DNA of 64,000 nt from an uncultured Glaciecola sp. (GTDB lineage Bacteria; Pseudomonadota; Gammaproteobacteria; Enterobacterales; Alteromonadaceae): assembly GCA_937125395.1 (NCBI GenBank), contig CAKZLI010000054.1:124001-188000 (forward strand), in the 5' to 3' direction. Positions within the stretch are counted from its first letter, which is position 1. Every line of letters begins with the position of its first letter. Below, piece by piece: positions 38,552 through 49,336 of the stretch. The notes beneath the pieces were generated by a model. That model was not told where the DNA came from. It saw nothing but the letters and a program-made list of their open reading frames with translations, and did not search any database. Made by a program: the position numbers and the translations under genes.

Positions 38552-41305
38552 ATGTCATCCCATTTTTCATACAAACAACTAGCCCTTGTCATCTCACTGA
38601 GTATGGCTGGTTCCATTAATGCACAAGCTGCAACGACAGACTCACTGTCACTGCTTCCGGTTATCACGTCTGCAACAAGTTCAACCGTTGACACTCTTAA
38701 CAGTGAGCCAAGCGCTAAGGGCGAGACAGATAAATCGACGGCTAAGTCAGCCAAAAAGTCCGATAAAACCGCCACAAAAGAATCGAAAGAAGATGAAGAC
38801 GACAAGGATGATAAGGATGACAAGAAAAAAGAGTCATCCTTCGCAGATCTAATCGAGGATATGGATATCGATGAAGGGTATATCGATATTTATCGCGACG
38901 CTGAAACCGGTAAAGGTTTAGTCGTGATTGATGAAGCGATGCTCAATACCCCGGTATTGTATTTTGCTGCCACCGTTAATGGCGTCACTGAAGCCGGACA
39001 TTTTGAAGGGGCCTATCGCAGTGAAAAAATCATAGAATTCCGTCGTCATTTTAACAAAATTGACGTCGTTGCTATTAATGATGATTTTTACCTGGACCCA
39101 AACAATGCAATCAGTAAATCCAAAGATGCCAATGTATCTGAAGCGATTTTAATCACGACCGATATCAAAAAGAACACAGAAGGTAAAATCGTCGTTGATT
39201 TGGATGCGTTATTTACCAATGAAGCGATCCATCGTGTCGCACCGATGCCCTCTCGCGACCCTAAACGTGAAAAAAACCGTTTTAAACCAGGCAAATTATC
39301 AAAAGATAAAACACGTATCAGCACGATTAATAACTTTCCGCAAAACACGCATGTAGTCGTTGATTATGTGTATGAGAATGCCACCCCAAAAAATTACGGT
39401 AGTAATGCGGTAACAGATGCACGTTACACAACTATCTCGTTGCAACATGCTTTGGTCAAACTCCCTGATAACGATTATCTGCCACGTAAAGATGATGCGC
39501 GTGTTGGTTTCTTTTCTACCTTTAAAGATGATCTTACTTCGGCATCCACTACACCGTTCAAAGACAGTATTAATCGCTGGCATTTGGTGAAACAAGATCC
39601 CAGTGCCGCTATCTCAGACCCGGTTGAACCGATTGTCTGGTGGATTGAAAACACCACTCCGCTAGAATGGCGTGAGACAATCACCAATGCAGCTTTGGCG
39701 TGGAATTCATCCTTTGAACAAGCTGGATTCAGCAATGCTGTCGTCGTCAAGCAACAACCTGATGATGCGGATTGGACTGCTGATGATGTCCGTTACAACG
39801 TCTTGCGTTGGACAAGTTCGCCGAACCCTCCATTTGGTGGTTACGGACCGAGCTTAGTTAACCCATTAAATGGGCAAATTATTGCTGCTGATATCATGCT
39901 CGAGTACAGCTTTTTAAGTGGCCGTTGGTTAGCTGGTCAAATCCTATCTAATGGCTTTAGTGATGTCGATCAAGCCACTGCTTATTTTGATGAACAAATC
40001 GAGCACCGTTCAGCAGAACAAGGTATGCATTGTTCGTTAGGTCATGCCATCAATGAAGGCGTATTGCTAAGCCAAGCACTAGGATACGGTGAGCTAGGTG
40101 ATATCAATGAAGAAGAGTTACTGCGTCAATCAATGCATTATTTAATTTTGCATGAGATTGGTCATACGTTAGGTCTGAACCATAACATGCGTGCTTCACA
40201 GTTACATGATCACAAAGCAGCGCATGATATCAGTGTTACAAAAGGCATCCTTGCAGGCTCTGTTATGGACTACCCTGCCGTCAACTATGCGCCAGTAGGT
40301 ATGCAACAAGGTGATTTTTATAGTGACAAGCCAGGACCCTATGATGATTGGGCTATTACCTATGGTTATTCACAAGCCGATAACGATCCTATCGCAGAAG
40401 CTGCGCGTTTAGAGGCGTTGTTACAACGCTCAAGTGAAGCTGAACTCGCCTTTGGCAATGACGCGGATGATATGCGTTCACCCGGCAAAGCAATTGACCC
40501 ACGTGTGAATATCTTTGACATGTCGAGTAATGCTGTGGGATATGCACAAGACCGCTTTGCGTTAGTGCAAGATGCTGCCAAAAATATCAAATCGGCGTTA
40601 CTTGTCGATGGTAAAAGCCATAATGATCTGGTGGCGGCTGCGAATATTTTATTGAATGAAATGTCTCGTCAAGCTGCTGTCGTATCTCGTTACATCGGCG
40701 GTGTTTATGTTGAGCGCAACGTGGTGGGTCAAGCTAACTATGTGCAGCCTTTTACCCCTGCACCCAAAGCAATGCAAACAGCGGCAATGCAAACCCTACA
40801 AGAGCATGTATTTGCCCCAGACGTACTTGATAACATGGAACCGTTATTGGCATTTTTACAAAACCAACGCCGTGGCTTTAGTCATTATAGTCGTACCGAG
40901 GATCCTAAACCGCATGCGTTTTTGATTCGGATGCAAAAACGCGTATTTGATCACGTGCTCCATCCTAATGTGCTTGCCCGTATTACGGATTCAACCAAGT
41001 ATGGTAATACCTATCCTATTGAAACTATGCTACGTGATTTAACTAATGCTGTGTTTGCAGCTGATATCAAAAAAGACGTCAATAGCTATCGCCGTCATTT
41101 ACAAGTTGAATATGTTGAGCGTTTAATCAATATATCAGGGTTAGAAAAAGCCAGTAAATATGACCGAATAGCTCAAGCGACAGCCTTGTTTGAACTGGTA
41201 CATATACAAGAACTGGCTGATTCACGCCGTGGTGATCAAGCAACAAAGGTACATAAGTTTTATCTTAACGACCGTATCAATCGTGCTCGTCACAAAAGTA
41301 AGTAA
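38552..41305 (+). CDS. Secreted zinc-dependent metalloprotease (DUF5117-type)
   Basis: 917 residues; ribosome site ACAGGAG precedes the ATG. Signal peptide 1-25 (cut near AQA-A). Residues about 55-95 are a Lys/Asp/Glu/Ser-rich low-complexity block. Zinc site HEIGHTLGLNH with His534, His538 and His544, the extended HExxHxxGxxH of metzincins, and SVMDYPAVNYAP some 40 residues later supplies the Met-turn. The family has DUF5117 before and DUF5118/DUF4953-like parts around the catalytic domain. Probably periplasmic or exported. It ends in a shared terminator with the M2 peptidase gene. Confidence 0.87.
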   Translation: MSSHFSYKQLALVISLSMAGSINAQAATTDSLSLLPVITSATSSTVDTLNSEPSAKGETDKSTAKSAKKSDKTATKESKEDEDDKDDKDDKKKESSFADLIEDMDIDEGYIDIYRDAETGKGLVVIDEAMLNTPVLYFAATVNGVTEAGHFEGAYRSEKIIEFRRHFNKIDVVAINDDFYLDPNNAISKSKDANVSEAILITTDIKKNTEGKIVVDLDALFTNEAIHRVAPMPSRDPKREKNRFKPGKLSKDKTRISTINNFPQNTHVVVDYVYENATPKNYGSNAVTDARYTTISLQHALVKLPDNDYLPRKDDARVGFFSTFKDDLTSASTTPFKDSINRWHLVKQDPSAAISDPVEPIVWWIENTTPLEWRETITNAALAWNSSFEQAGFSNAVVVKQQPDDADWTADDVRYNVLRWTSSPNPPFGGYGPSLVNPLNGQIIAADIMLEYSFLSGRWLAGQILSNGFSDVDQATAYFDEQIEHRSAEQGMHCSLGHAINEGVLLSQALGYGELGDINEEELLRQSMHYLILHEIGHTLGLNHNMRASQLHDHKAAHDISVTKGILAGSVMDYPAVNYAPVGMQQGDFYSDKPGPYDDWAITYGYSQADNDPIAEAARLEALLQRSSEAELAFGNDADDMRSPGKAIDPRVNIFDMSSNAVGYAQDRFALVQDAAKNIKSALLVDGKSHNDLVAAANILLNEMSRQAAVVSRYIGGVYVERNVVGQANYVQPFTPAPKAMQTAAMQTLQEHVFAPDVLDNMEPLLAFLQNQRRGFSHYSRTEDPKPHAFLIRMQKRVFDHVLHPNVLARITDSTKYGNTYPIETMLRDLTNAVFAADIKKDVNSYRRHLQVEYVERLINISGLEKASKYDRIAQATALFELVHIQELADSRRGDQATKVHKFYLNDRINRARHKSK

Positions 41306-41332
41306 GCTATAGCAAGTCATTCATAGCCAATC

Positions 41333-41375
41333 AAAAAGCAGAAGTGATAATATTATCCACTTCTGCTTTTTTTTT
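41333..41375. terminator. Bidirectional terminator between the two protease genes
   Basis: AAAAAGCAGAAGTG and CACTTCTGCTTTTT form a stem of over 13 bp with T runs on both strands. Serves the metalloprotease on the plus strand and the M2 peptidase on the minus strand. Confidence 0.93.
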
Positions 41376-41412
41376 GTCTAATCGCTAAGTGTTAGACATT
41401 AGGTGTTAAATC

Positions 41413-43281
41413 TTACCACCCACACTGACGATCTTTATTTTGCTCATCTAACCACGTTTTTAATGGTGCAAAATAACGTTCAATCGTCGATGCATCCATT
41501 TGACGAGTACCCGTCATGGTTTCCATTGCATCCTGCCAAGGCTTACTTAAACCCATTTCTAACATGTCATTAAGGGCTTTACCGGCTTCTTCACTGGCGA
41601 AGATAGAGCAACGGTGTAAAGCTTCCTCGCTGCCTGCTATATCACACAGAGCTTGATGAAACTGAAACTGTAAAATATGTGCTAAGAAGTACCGTGTATA
41701 AGATACGTTAGCTGGTACATGATACTTGGCACCTGGGTCAAACGCATCACTATCCCGTTCGATTGGAGCCATGACACCTTGGTATTTTTCACGTAATTCC
41801 CACCACAACGAATTGTATTGCTCAGGGGTTACATCACCCGCTAACACTTGCCAGCGCCATTGGTCGACCATCAAGCCAAATGGAATAAATGCAATTTTAT
41901 CCAAAGCGGTTTTGAGCAACATACCAATATCGTTTGACGCGTCAGGGATCTCATCAATCAAGCCTATCTGTTGCAAATACGTAGGCGTAATTGACAACGC
42001 AATCGTATCACCGATCGCTTCATGAAACCCATCGTTAGCCGAACCACGATATAGCATAGGTTGGTCTTTATAAGCACGTTGATAGTAATTATGACCTAAC
42101 TCATGGTGAATAACATTGAATTCTTCACCCGTAGTTTGAATACACATTTTAATCCGCAAATCGTCCTGATCATCCAAATTCCAGGCAGACGCATGGCATT
42201 GTGCTTCGCGCCCCTCTGGTTTTTGAAACATTGAACGCTCCCAAAAAGTATCAGGAAGCGGTGCAAAACCTAAAGATGAGAAGAAATCTTCCGCTTGCCG
42301 CACCATTTTGATTTCGTCGTACCCTTGCTCAACTAATGCTTGAGTCACGTTAGGCACATTCATCGGTTGTTCTGGTTTGACTAAGTCATAGACATTGCCC
42401 CAGCTTTGCGCCCACATGTTACCAAGTAAATGTGCGGGGATCGGTTGATCAAGTGGCACTGTTTCAGCACCATAATGATCAGAAAGTTCCGCTCTAACAT
42501 GGCAATGCAATGCTTCATAGAAGGGTTCAACTTGTCCCCAAAGACGGTCAAGTTCTTTGGGAAAATCATCCGCAGGCATATCGTATTTTGCACGCCATAG
42601 TTCTGAGGTGTTAGCATAACCTAATTCAACTGCACCTTCATTAGCAATACCGACTTGCTCAACAAATATATCTTTCATTGGAACCGCCGCTTCTCGCCAG
42701 CCATCCCAAAATTCTAATAACAAATCAGCATCACGGCTTGTCGCCATTTGTGCGCTCATTTCTACCAATGAAAAACACGTTTGCTCATCACGGCAGTATT
42801 TACCTGCACCATACATACCCGATAATTCAGAACCAATAGCGGCTAAACGCTCCGCTTTGACCGGATCGGCTGGAGGTGCGATCTCTAATCCTAATTTTAA
42901 CAAATTCAGTTGTCTGCGAGTATCTGCATCCACATCAACCGCATTAAATTTAGCCGCTTCAACCGCATAACGTGCCATCAACACCGATAACTGTTCGCTA
43001 AAATACGCACTCACTTGTGCCGTATCATAATTAATATGCGTTGCATAAGCCCATGCCGCATGTGCAGCCGGTTGAGATAACTTGCTCACATCTGCATCGA
43101 CTTTAGCCAAAAATGCACGCGCATCTGCAACCGTCAATTTGGTCGCTGCCGACGCCGGAGTATCGGCATTACCTGTCGTTGATTCTGGTGCGGGCGTGCA
43201 ACCAGAAAACAAGGTTAACGTTGCTGCCAGTACACAAGTACTTAATAGTGCTGGTTTAGGTACGGGTTTAAATCGCATCAT
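41413..43281 (-). CDS. M2-family (peptidyl-dipeptidase A-like) lipoprotein peptidase
   Basis: 622 residues. Lipoprotein signal with lipobox LFSGC near 24-28, so attached to a membrane facing the periplasm. Catalytic HHELGH with the third zinc ligand in the FHEAIGD motif about 25 residues on, as in angiotensin-converting enzyme relatives. These enzymes release C-terminal dipeptides. GGAAG lies 5 nt before the ATG. It follows hldE after 30 nt on the same strand and faces the zinc metalloprotease. Confidence 0.92.
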   Translation of the reverse strand: MMRFKPVPKPALLSTCVLAATLTLFSGCTPAPESTTGNADTPASAATKLTVADARAFLAKVDADVSKLSQPAAHAAWAYATHINYDTAQVSAYFSEQLSVLMARYAVEAAKFNAVDVDADTRRQLNLLKLGLEIAPPADPVKAERLAAIGSELSGMYGAGKYCRDEQTCFSLVEMSAQMATSRDADLLLEFWDGWREAAVPMKDIFVEQVGIANEGAVELGYANTSELWRAKYDMPADDFPKELDRLWGQVEPFYEALHCHVRAELSDHYGAETVPLDQPIPAHLLGNMWAQSWGNVYDLVKPEQPMNVPNVTQALVEQGYDEIKMVRQAEDFFSSLGFAPLPDTFWERSMFQKPEGREAQCHASAWNLDDQDDLRIKMCIQTTGEEFNVIHHELGHNYYQRAYKDQPMLYRGSANDGFHEAIGDTIALSITPTYLQQIGLIDEIPDASNDIGMLLKTALDKIAFIPFGLMVDQWRWQVLAGDVTPEQYNSLWWELREKYQGVMAPIERDSDAFDPGAKYHVPANVSYTRYFLAHILQFQFHQALCDIAGSEEALHRCSIFASEEAGKALNDMLEMGLSKPWQDAMETMTGTRQMDASTIERYFAPLKTWLDEQNKDRQCGW

Positions 43282-43311
43282 ATTCGCTTCCTTATTGTCG
43301 TTAAATTCTTA

Positions 43312-44769
43312 TTATTGTTGGTTTTGTACAATTTGTTTGATGATCGCAGTGGTCGAGACACCTTCTTCAAAATGCATTACTTTGACTTCACCACCGTTAG
43401 CCAATACTTCTTTACCACCGGCAATTTGATCAATTGTATAATCCCCACCTTTGACCAGAACATCCGGTAATACCTGGGCGATAAGTGCTTGTGGTGTATC
43501 GTTACTAAATGGTACGACAAAATCAACGGCACCTAATCCCGCTAATACCGCCATTCTTCTAGCTACATTATTAACCGGTCTGCCAGGACCTTTTAAACGT
43601 GTAACAGATTCATCAGCATTGACGGCGACAATTAAGCGGTCACCTAAGTTTGCAGCCGCTTGTAGATATGAAACGTGACCGGCATGCAAAATATCAAAAC
43701 ACCCGTTGGTCATGACAATTTTTTGGCCTTTAGATTGTAATAGCCGGACTGTATGACAAAGCTGTTCGGCGTTAAGCACACCTACATCATCATGGGATTT
43801 TGCTTGCAACGATAACGCAAGCTCTGTCGGCGTGACACTGGAAGTGCCCAACTTACCGACCACGATACTGGCGGCATGATTCGCCATAACACATGCATCT
43901 TGTAACTGTTGCCCTGCACCTAATGCTGCAGCCAACACAGCAACAACAGTATCACCAGCTCCTGTCACATCATAGACTTCCTGAGCTTTTGCTGGCAAAT
44001 GATAAGTCGGCTGTTCACTAAACAAACTCATGCCTTCCTCTGAGCGGGTAAGCAGTAATGCATCGAGTTGTAATTGCACACGCAATGCTTCTGCTAATTC
44101 ACTTAAATGCGCTTCACTTTGATGCTCACCTTGCACTAGGGCAAACTCTGACAAATTAGGTGTGATCACCGTTGCACCTTGGTAGATGGAAAAATCGCTA
44201 CCTTTAGGATCAATTACCACAGGGACTTTATGGGCTATCGCAAGTTGAATTAAAGCTTGAGGATCAGATAACGTGCCTTTGGCATAATCTGACAACACCA
44301 ATACATCAACATTAGCGATACGCTGTTTAATTGCATCTAACAAAGGGGTCTTATCAACATTCGCAAATGATTCTTCAAAATCCAATCGCAGCAATTGCTG
44401 ATTGCGACTCATCACTCGTAATTTAGTGATCGTCTCCATGCCCGCAATGGGGATTAACTGACAGGCAACATGGTGTGCTTGAAGTGCTGTTGTTAGTATA
44501 TTGGCTCCAGCGTCAGCTTGGACAAGTTCGGTTTTGCCTGTATCACCATGTCCTCCACATAAACCCAGTAACTCGACTTGTGCACCTAAAGCAGCAGCAT
44601 TAATAGCGACATTCGCGGCACCACCTGGACGGTCTTCATTATTATTTACCTTAACAACAGGCACTGGTGCTTCTGGAGAGATGCGTTGGGTCGCCCCGCT
44701 AAAATACCGGTCGAGCATCACATCACCAACAATTAATATGCGTGCAGGTTTAAAATCAGGTAAGGTCAT
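43312..44769 (-). CDS. hldE: Bifunctional heptose kinase/adenylyltransferase HldE
   Basis: 485 residues from ATG 44769 ([16 protein letters not shown]; an 18-residue extension upstream is foreign). N-terminal PfkB-type kinase with [13 protein letters not shown] and GAGDTV near 268-273; C-terminal cytidylyltransferase-like domain with [16 protein letters not shown]. It makes ADP-activated D-glycero-beta-D-manno-heptose for the LPS inner core. As in E. coli, glnE is a near neighbour, though here two genes lie between and the orientation is divergent. Confidence 0.97.
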   Translation of the reverse strand: MTLPDFKPARILIVGDVMLDRYFSGATQRISPEAPVPVVKVNNNEDRPGGAANVAINAAALGAQVELLGLCGGHGDTGKTELVQADAGANILTTALQAHHVACQLIPIAGMETITKLRVMSRNQQLLRLDFEESFANVDKTPLLDAIKQRIANVDVLVLSDYAKGTLSDPQALIQLAIAHKVPVVIDPKGSDFSIYQGATVITPNLSEFALVQGEHQSEAHLSELAEALRVQLQLDALLLTRSEEGMSLFSEQPTYHLPAKAQEVYDVTGAGDTVVAVLAAALGAGQQLQDACVMANHAASIVVGKLGTSSVTPTELALSLQAKSHDDVGVLNAEQLCHTVRLLQSKGQKIVMTNGCFDILHAGHVSYLQAAANLGDRLIVAVNADESVTRLKGPGRPVNNVARRMAVLAGLGAVDFVVPFSNDTPQALIAQVLPDVLVKGGDYTIDQIAGGKEVLANGGEVKVMHFEEGVSTTAIIKQIVQNQQ

Positions 44770-44926
44770 AGTTATCAAATCATTAGGAATAATTAATGCA
44801 AATAATAGCATTGACCGGCACAATACTGAACACCGGTTCCCAAGATACTCAACATTTAAGACTTAGCCCTTGATTACATCAGTAACTACACCGATATCGT
44901 CATCAATATTGACATCAGATTCCGCT

Positions 44927-45232
44927 ATGCCAGTGTGGTATGTCTATATCATTGAAAACAAATTAACTCATTGGTATACAGGCGTGACGCTTGATGTAAA
45001 ACGGCGCTTTACCGAACATGTACAAGGAGATAAAAAAGGAGCCAAAGCATTAAAAGGAAAAGGGCCATTGCGCTTAGTCAGTGTGTTTGAGTGTCCTGAC
45101 AAACAAACCGCTTATCAACTTGAATATTGGATCAAGCGCCAATCCAAAAAGGATAAACGCCGGTTAGTGAATGGACAAATTAACGCCCCATTTGCTAGCC
45201 AACAATGTGAACTAGCCATGTTTACTGTGTGA
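44927..45232 (+). CDS. GIY-YIG nuclease-fold protein (UPF0213-like)
   Basis: 101 residues from ATG 44927 (longer in-frame TTG possible). WYVYIIENK and HWYTGVTLDVKRRFTEH form the GIY-YIG core, with the catalytic Arg in RRF and a Glu near the end of the domain (LEYWIKRQSKK). Close to E. coli YhbQ in size and layout, a class of small predicted DNA-repair or structure-specific nucleases. Tight between hldE (divergent) and a DUF350 gene (convergent). Confidence 0.87.
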   Translation: MPVWYVYIIENKLTHWYTGVTLDVKRRFTEHVQGDKKGAKALKGKGPLRLVSVFECPDKQTAYQLEYWIKRQSKKDKRRLVNGQINAPFASQQCELAMFTV

Positions 45233-45247
45233 TTGGTTGTTGAAGGT

Positions 45248-46147
45248 TTAAACCAGACCCAATGCAATCATAGCGATGCCCACACTAAGCACCCATTCTA
45301 AACATGCCAAACCAACATTACCTTGTAAATCAATTTCTGTTTTCCCATTTAGGCCGAACAACACAATGCGTTTAGCTAAGCCAACAACCAACGCTAAGCT
45401 AATTGATGCAATCAAACCACAGATGAGCCAACCGGTTAAATTACTAACGTAAGTTTCGGCTTGGTAATTTAAGATCCGACCGGCTGCAGACACCACAATA
45501 GCGGTGGCAATCAAAGTACCAGAATGTTGAATCGCTAAGGCCAAATTGCCCTTGCGTAACATGCCTTGAAAAGAATCGTTTTGGTTATTTCGGGCAAAAC
45601 GGATTTCATACATACGAGTGGTTAACAACAATACCGATAACACAATCACAAAGCCGGATAAAATACCGACTACCGCATTCGCATCAGTGCCTTGTACCCA
45701 ACGGATCATGGCATGAATAATAATCGCAGAAGCAATGGCACTGGATGCATCGACGACTGCCACAGATGAGTTTCGCTCTTGGATCGATATATCTTTATCT
45801 AAGCGATGCAGGATTAATTTGTCATGGGCCAATCTGCCGACTTTTATTAACACAATACCGACAACACCAAATAACAAAGTACCCATTGCCGCGATCTCAA
45901 TACCTAACCCGATATGTCGGCCAACTACAGCTGAGAGCACCAAACATAATGCTAACATCCGACCTGCAACCGAGATCCCAAACGCAAAATTATCTTTTTC
46001 TCCGAGTTCTACTGCCACACTCACGCCTTTGGGTAGGCCTGATAAAATCCGAATAGCGCCCAATAACAACAACGCAATGGTAATATCAATAATCAAATAC
46101 GTTAAGACATGAGCAGGTAAATCAATTAGTTGAACCAAAGTTTCCAT
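45248..46147 (-). CDS. DUF350 membrane protein (two repeats)
   Basis: 299 residues, about eight hydrophobic segments in two similar halves, each with the DUF350-type pattern (DNFAFGISVAGRMLALC near 52-68; NLALAIQHSGTLIATAIVV near 202-220). E. coli YjfL has a single such unit. Function is not established. GTTTCCAT start region has no strong ribosome site. Convergent with the GIY-YIG gene and divergent from glnE. Confidence 0.82.
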   Translation of the reverse strand: METLVQLIDLPAHVLTYLIIDITIALLLLGAIRILSGLPKGVSVAVELGEKDNFAFGISVAGRMLALCLVLSAVVGRHIGLGIEIAAMGTLLFGVVGIVLIKVGRLAHDKLILHRLDKDISIQERNSSVAVVDASSAIASAIIIHAMIRWVQGTDANAVVGILSGFVIVLSVLLLTTRMYEIRFARNNQNDSFQGMLRKGNLALAIQHSGTLIATAIVVSAAGRILNYQAETYVSNLTGWLICGLIASISLALVVGLAKRIVLFGLNGKTEIDLQGNVGLACLEWVLSVGIAMIALGLV

Positions 46148-46407
46148 AGATGATTACAACTGTTTAAACATATCAATTACGTTTGGGTTGGTTTGCCATT
46201 CGCTTGGTACATTTTTGTGCATTGGTATCTCCATGAGGCATCTTGTATGGTAATGTATAAATGAAACCAAAATGTAAATATATGCAAAGTACAGATATTA
46301 ATAAAGTTTTTTCTTAAAAGATTAAGCCTAAAGATTATCGGGATTAATGATTGAAAAAAACTGACTCTTCACGCACTATTTGCGTATTCTCCGCCAATCA
46401 ATGATTG

Positions 46408-49305
46408 ATGCTATCCATGGTCACGACTATTACTGCTGTTTTGAATGAACCCATCAATGCTAACGTGTCTGCGCTTACCAAGCGCGAATTGGCTTATGTG
46501 ATTACTCACAGCGAATTTATTAACCAATGCCTGATGCAATATCCGTGGATGTTAGCGCTGATTGATGCGACCCCTTTATGTGTAATGCTATCGGCAACCA
46601 AATCCTGTCCTTGTGTGGAGTTGGTGATGCAACATCACTTTGCAGATATACAACAACCTCTTAGCGAAAGCCAACAAGCCGCGGTTATTCGACAGGCTCG
46701 ACACTTGGGTATGATGGCCATAGCATGGCGTGATTTACTCAACCAACAATCGATTGAAGACTCCTTAATCCAAGTATCTCGCTTAGCCAATCAATTAATC
46801 ATGCAAGCCTATGCGTATGCTTATCAACAATTTGCGACACGCTATGGGATCCCTACTGATGAGCACGGCCAACAACATTTATATATTCTTGGCATGGGTA
46901 AATTAGGAGGCAAAGAATTAAATTTTTCGTCGGATATTGATTTGATTTTTGCATATCCAAGCAATGGTGAATTCACTGATCGGCGAAAACCGTTTGAATA
47001 TCAGCAGTTTTTTATCAAAGTCGCTCAAAAGCTTATTCATTTACTTAATACCCACACTGTCGATGGTCAAGCATACCGTGTCGATATGCGCTTGCGCCCA
47101 TTTGGTGATAGTGGCCCATTGGTATTACCGTTTGCTGCTATTGAAAATTACTATGAGAGTCAAGGCCGCAGTTGGGAGCGTTTTGCGATGCTCAAATCAC
47201 GCATCATCAACCCAACGCCTGCCAGTCAAGACCCAAACAAACTGGCTCTGGCAAATATCATTCGTCCTTTTATTTATCGCCGGTATGTTGATTTTAGTAT
47301 CATTGATGCTCTGCGGGATCTTAAACAAAAAATAGTGCAAGAAGTTCGACGACGACAACTTCATCATAATATTAAACTCGGCGCTGGCGGGATCCGTGAA
47401 GTTGAGTTTTTGGTGCAAAGTTTTCAATTAATCTATGCTGGTCGCATGCCAGCATTAAAAACAGCATCTATTTTTACTGCCTTACAAGTCATCGAAAATG
47501 AAACTCTATTACCCAAAGACACCGTGCAACAATTGCTGCACTGTTATTTGATATTGCGTAAAACGGAACATACATTACAGCAACATAACAATGCACAAAC
47601 GCAAACGCTGCCGGATGATCCAGTTCAACGGGCTAATTTAGCGACGGTGTTGGCACAATACCAAGAACAATACCAAGCACAACACCAAGCGACACAAGTA
47701 CCGCTAACGGCTGATTCTGTTATTGAATATGTTGAGTCAGTGCAAGCCGTCATCCACCAGCATTTTTTGGATTTTATTCAAGAAGAAAGCAACGCCCCCG
47801 TCGCGCACGACCAACAACAACTGTGGCATGATATCTGGTCTGAATTATATGACCAAGAGCCAACCGCATTAGCCACAACCTTGCCTGTGGCAGAGCCTGA
47901 TAGTTTTTTACATGAATTGAGTTTATTAACTCGTGATTTGCATCAAGCGCATATGGGGGATCGGGGAGAAGCGTTATTGGCTCGCTTAATGCCCGTTTTT
48001 TTACATGAGATCAGTCAACTGAAACATCGCCATACTGAAACATTAACATCGATAAGAACGATTATTACCGCGATCGCTTCACGTACAGCGTATTTAGAAC
48101 TTATCTATGAAAATGCCCCTGTGCGCCAACAGCTCATTTTGTTCTGTGCCAAAAGCCAATGGTTGATTGAGCATATCTGTGCCTATCCGGTGTTACTCGA
48201 TGAGTTGATCCATCCCATGTATTTGCAACACACAGAGCATAATATTGGGCAATGGCAAGCTGAATTTTCTGACGAGTTACAACAGATTTTGCTGCGGATC
48301 GAACCTGATGATGACGAAGCTAATATGCACGCACTTCGCCAATTTAAGCTTGCTCAGCGTTTTCGTATTGCTGCAGCTGATATTTTGGGTTACCTGCCTA
48401 TCGCACAAGTCAGTGATAAGTTGACCCTATTAGCCGAGGTGTTGCTCGATGCACAAATCAAACAAGCTTGGCAACAAGTCGCTCGACGCTACGGTGAACC
48501 GACAGGTTATTCAATTAATCATATGGGGCTTGGTGTTATTGCGTACGGCAAATTAGGTGGGCTGGAGCTGAGTTATACCTCCGATTTGGATATTGTATTT
48601 GTGCATCAATGTCCAGCCGATACGTACACAGTGCATCCACAATCCGACGTCGCTTCTATTTCGGCACAACAGTTTTATGTCAAAGTAGTTCAGCGGGTCG
48701 TCACACTCGCAAATAGTAATTCATTGCTCGGTAATTTATATGAAATCGATTTACGTTTGCGACCTTCAGGAAACTCAGGATTAGTGATTTGTCATATTGA
48801 TACTTTTGCACAATATCAACAGCAAGAGGCCTGGGTCTGGGAGCATCAAGCGTTGACCCGGACCAGAATGATCATCGGTGATAGTGATATTGCTACCCGC
48901 TTTCAGCAGATTCGACATGCTATTCTTGCACGACCTCGAGACGCAGCACTATTGGCCAAAGACATCACAGCAATGCGTAAAAAAATGCGTGATCATCTTG
49001 CTGCCAAAGACAAAGGCAGTCTCGCTGATATTGAGTTTTTAACACAATATTGGTGTCTGTTATATTCGCATGACTATCCGGCTATTCATGATTACTCAGA
49101 TAATCTTCGGCAACTCACGGCGCTAGGAGAACACGGCGTGATTGATGCCACTACCGCAGACACGTTGATTGCTGCTTACTTGGCTCTACGCCACCAAAGT
49201 CATCATGCCGCTTTACAACGTAAAAAAGCTCAACAAGAGGATCAAGACGATATCAACATGACAGTGAATGATATCTGGCAACGTACATTTAATCAGTTGA
49301 GTTAA
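46408..49305 (+). CDS. glnE: Glutamine synthetase adenylyltransferase/adenylyl-removing enzyme GlnE
   Basis: 965 residues from ATG 46408; TTG 46405 and ATG 46417 are alternatives and no ribosome site decides. Two nucleotidyltransferase domains: the removing domain with GMGKLGGKELNFSSDIDLIF near 160-180, and the adenylylating domain with AYGKLGGLELSYTSDLDIVF near 712-732; each is followed by DMRLRPFG or DLRLRPSG. It adjusts glutamine synthetase by AMP under control of PII. The 257-bp gap ahead holds no other gene. Confidence 0.97.
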   Translation: MLSMVTTITAVLNEPINANVSALTKRELAYVITHSEFINQCLMQYPWMLALIDATPLCVMLSATKSCPCVELVMQHHFADIQQPLSESQQAAVIRQARHLGMMAIAWRDLLNQQSIEDSLIQVSRLANQLIMQAYAYAYQQFATRYGIPTDEHGQQHLYILGMGKLGGKELNFSSDIDLIFAYPSNGEFTDRRKPFEYQQFFIKVAQKLIHLLNTHTVDGQAYRVDMRLRPFGDSGPLVLPFAAIENYYESQGRSWERFAMLKSRIINPTPASQDPNKLALANIIRPFIYRRYVDFSIIDALRDLKQKIVQEVRRRQLHHNIKLGAGGIREVEFLVQSFQLIYAGRMPALKTASIFTALQVIENETLLPKDTVQQLLHCYLILRKTEHTLQQHNNAQTQTLPDDPVQRANLATVLAQYQEQYQAQHQATQVPLTADSVIEYVESVQAVIHQHFLDFIQEESNAPVAHDQQQLWHDIWSELYDQEPTALATTLPVAEPDSFLHELSLLTRDLHQAHMGDRGEALLARLMPVFLHEISQLKHRHTETLTSIRTIITAIASRTAYLELIYENAPVRQQLILFCAKSQWLIEHICAYPVLLDELIHPMYLQHTEHNIGQWQAEFSDELQQILLRIEPDDDEANMHALRQFKLAQRFRIAAADILGYLPIAQVSDKLTLLAEVLLDAQIKQAWQQVARRYGEPTGYSINHMGLGVIAYGKLGGLELSYTSDLDIVFVHQCPADTYTVHPQSDVASISAQQFYVKVVQRVVTLANSNSLLGNLYEIDLRLRPSGNSGLVICHIDTFAQYQQQEAWVWEHQALTRTRMIIGDSDIATRFQQIRHAILARPRDAALLAKDITAMRKKMRDHLAAKDKGSLADIEFLTQYWCLLYSHDYPAIHDYSDNLRQLTALGEHGVIDATTADTLIAAYLALRHQSHHAALQRKKAQQEDQDDINMTVNDIWQRTFNQLS

Positions 49306-49336
49306 TTTATAGCGCTTAAATAGTGCGTGCTACTTG

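Noticed and set aside
45735..46112. Plus-strand frames opposite the DUF350 gene
   Set aside because: Antisense shadows of the membrane-protein codons.
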